Shown here one piece after another: positions 4,414-6,012 of a stretch of DNA of 6,012 bases; the stretch's first letter is position 1, and each line of letters starts with the position of its first letter. The notes under the pieces were generated by a model. It did no database searches and was not told the DNA's origin. It saw only the letters and a program-made list of their open reading frames with translations. Source of the stretch: Eubacteriales Family XIII. Incertae Sedis bacterium (lineage in GTDB: Bacteria; Bacillota_A; Clostridia; Peptostreptococcales; Anaerovoracaceae); contig JAITHG010000309.1 of NCBI GenBank assembly GCA_031280075.1, positions 1-6,012 on the forward strand. The letters run 5' to 3'. A program made the position numbers and the translations under genes.

Positions 4414-6012
4414 GGGTGCCGCTTCGCATCTTTTTCGCCGCCTGCGTGGCAGTGGTGCTCGTGGTGGTGGTCGCCCTGTCGGGGACGAGGCAAAGCACGT
4501 CCCGCGACCTCTCCACGAAGCCGGAACGCAGCCAGGCACCGGCAGGCTACGATGCCTTCGAGGCAGCTTCGGACGCGACGTTCGCAAAGGCGATCGCCGA
4601 CCAGGTCAGCGCGCTCGGCAATGACCCCGAGACGGGGGGACGCACGGCGGGCAGCCCTGCCGAGCGGGAGGCGGCACAGCTCCTCGAGCAGACGATGAAG
4701 GACATCGGGCTGCAAAACGTGACGGTGGACGAGGTTTCTGCCGACAGCTGGGTGTTCAAGGGCGCGAGCCTCTCCTTCATCGGGGCGGACGGGGAGACAC
4801 AGCACGCCACGCTCGGCGGCTACCAGACAGATCTCGTCGTGAACGGCAGATCCTTCCCGGTCATGGATCTCGGGCGCGGCACGGCGGCAGACTATAAGGG
4901 GAAGGACGTGCGGGACAAGCTCGTCCTCATCGATGTCGACATGGAAAACGACTGGTGGATCAATTATCCCGCCATGCAGGCGAAGCAGATGGGCGCGAAG
5001 GCGGTGCTCGCCGTCGGTGTCATGGCGGCGCCGGGCAGGGATCGGCTGGTCAGCCAGGACATCTGCGGACCAGCCGATGCCCCCGTGCTCTCCATCAGCG
5101 AGGGCGACGCGGCGCGCATCCGCGAGGCGCTCCGCGCGAACGGGCGAGGGAAGGGCAAGGCGCGCCAGATCAACGCGACCCTGTATGCGGACAGCCGCGT
5201 CGGCGAGGGCGACACCACGCAGAATGTCTGGGGGGAAATTCCGGGCAACACAGACGATGTCATCCTGTTCACGGCACACTACGACGGATACTACCATGCC
5301 TTCTTTGACGACGCGATCGGGGTCGGGTTGATCCTGGACATGGCGAAGTCCTTCGTCGAGAGCGGGTATGTCCCCGAAAAGACCCTGCGCTTCATCGTGC
5401 ACGGCGCGGAAGAGTGGGGGAAGGCGGACAGCGAGGCAGACTGGGCGATCGGTGCCTGGCGGCAGGTCTCTGAGGCAAGACCGGACTGGCCCGGGAAGAT
5501 CTTCGCCCTCGTCAACCTAGACAGCGCCTACCCCCTCGCGCCGATGCAGAGCTTTTCGCTCAGCGTCCCCTATGAACTGCGGAATTTTGCAGGGCAGGCG
5601 GTCAGCGCCTTTGGCGACCGGTCTGCGTTGCGCATCGACGCGGATGGCGAGCTGCCGAGCCCATACCGGGAGGACTTTTCGTATAATGCCCTCGGTGTCC
5701 CGACCTTTGCAAGCGAAGGCGGAGAGGGGGATGAGGAATACTTTGCCTCCATGTACCACAGCAGCATGGACACGAGCGAGGTGGGGGGCTTCAGCGAGGA
5801 TGCCGCCAAGGGCATCATGCGCTTCTTCGGCTTCACGACCTTCCTGCTCGACCGCACCCCCGTCCGCCCGCTGACATTCTCGCCGCGCATCGAGGCGCTC
5901 CAGGCGACGGTGGATGCGGCGGAGGAAGCGGGGCTTCGCGTCGATCCGCATCTCTCGGCGAACATCGAGCGGGCTGGGATCGCTGCCACCGCCATCGACG
6001 GGATCGTCCGAG
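4410..6012 (+). CDS. Membrane-anchored or secreted M28-family zinc peptidase with PA domain, 3' end beyond window
   Basis: This frame starts at the ATG overlapping the Nudix stop (ATGA) and stays open for 534 codons to the window end, so the C-terminus is missing. Residues 6-24 are strongly hydrophobic after MRVPLR, which makes a signal peptide or N-terminal anchor; the rest would lie outside the cytoplasm. Residues about 56-112 form the N-terminal part of the peptidase fold (GGRTAGSPAERE at 76-87). Residues about 150-245 resemble a PA domain (KLVLIDVD, AKQMGAKAVLAVG, APVLSIS). The catalytic part follows with all M28 metal residues: H290 (AHYDG), D300 (FDDAIGVG) as bridging ligand, E334 as general base and E335 (GAEEWG), D371 (NLDSA) and H450 (MYHSSMDT). 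M28 enzymes are di-zinc aminopeptidases or carboxypeptidases. The H290-D300 spacing of 10 and the PA insert recall the PSMA/transferrin-receptor branch. The substrate cannot be read from the sequence. A peptide-scavenging role beside proline genes is only a guess. Confidence 0.9.
   Translation, partial: MRVPLRIFFAACVAVVLVVVVALSGTRQSTSRDLSTKPERSQAPAGYDAFEAASDATFAKAIADQVSALGNDPETGGRTAGSPAEREAAQLLEQTMKDIGLQNVTVDEVSADSWVFKGASLSFIGADGETQHATLGGYQTDLVVNGRSFPVMDLGRGTAADYKGKDVRDKLVLIDVDMENDWWINYPAMQAKQMGAKAVLAVGVMAAPGRDRLVSQDICGPADAPVLSISEGDAARIREALRANGRGKGKARQINATLYADSRVGEGDTTQNVWGEIPGNTDDVILFTAHYDGYYHAFFDDAIGVGLILDMAKSFVESGYVPEKTLRFIVHGAEEWGKADSEADWAIGAWRQVSEARPDWPGKIFALVNLDSAYPLAPMQSFSLSVPYELRNFAGQAVSAFGDRSALRIDADGELPSPYREDFSYNALGVPTFASEGGEGDEEYFASMYHSSMDTSEVGGFSEDAAKGIMRFFGFTTFLLDRTPVRPLTFSPRIEALQATVDAAEEAGLRVDPHLSANIERAGIAATAIDGIVR

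Noticed and set aside
4437..4446. Possible lipoprotein cysteine at residue 12 of the M28 protein
   Set aside because: The preceding residues FAA do not give a proper lipobox, and Cys12 sits at the start of the hydrophobic core, with about 12 more hydrophobic residues after it. A signal peptide or membrane anchor fits better.
3580..4587. Minus-strand open frame opposite proC, the Nudix gene and the peptidase start
   Set aside because: It spans three well-supported plus-strand genes and shows no domain. It is a shadow.
4230..5402. Minus-strand open frame (390 codons) opposite the M28 peptidase
   Set aside because: The plus strand here has complete M28 metal motifs and a PA-like domain. The minus-strand product has no recognisable features.

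Overview
The window reads as a compact, one-directional stretch of a GC-rich bacterial chromosome, and all supported genes lie on the + strand. The genes look like those of a GC-rich member of the Bacillota (Clostridia or Negativicutes). The evidence is the long 'human-type' adenylosuccinate lyase common in those groups, purine-rich ribosome binding sites, a vegetative sigma-A style promoter, and many ATGA stop/start overlaps. This placement is an inference from gene character; no rRNA or other marker is present. I see no mobile element, CRISPR array, tRNA or phage gene.

Layout: (1) Positions 2-634 hold the C-terminal membrane part of an MgtA/MgtB-type magnesium-transporting P-type ATPase, cut by the window start. 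(2) Positions 635-780 form the only real intergenic region. It is locally AT-rich and carries a good extended -10 promoter, followed by a leader of about 90 nt with several competing short pairings. (3) Positions 781 to the window end form a five-gene run: purB (adenylosuccinate lyase), proB (glutamate 5-kinase, kinase domain only), proC (pyrroline-5-carboxylate reductase), a Nudix hydrolase of the ADP-ribose pyrophosphatase type, and an exported or membrane-anchored M28 zinc peptidase with a PA domain. The peptidase is open at the window end. Three of the four junctions are 4-nt ATGA overlaps and the fourth is a 17-nt gap, so this is very probably one operon driven from the promoter before purB.

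How the genes work together: ProB and ProC catalyse the first and last steps of proline synthesis from glutamate, but proA, the middle step, is not in the window. PurB acts twice in purine synthesis and yields AMP in its second role. The Nudix enzyme, if it is an ADP-ribose pyrophosphatase, also yields AMP. The peptidase would act outside the cytoplasm and could release amino acids from peptides. A shared 'amino acid and nucleotide supply' logic is possible but not shown by the sequence. I find no convincing new biological system here. The points most worth checking are the proB-proC pair without proA and without a PUA domain, the G7 tract at the Nudix/peptidase junction where one extra G would fuse the two proteins in frame, and the structured purB leader.
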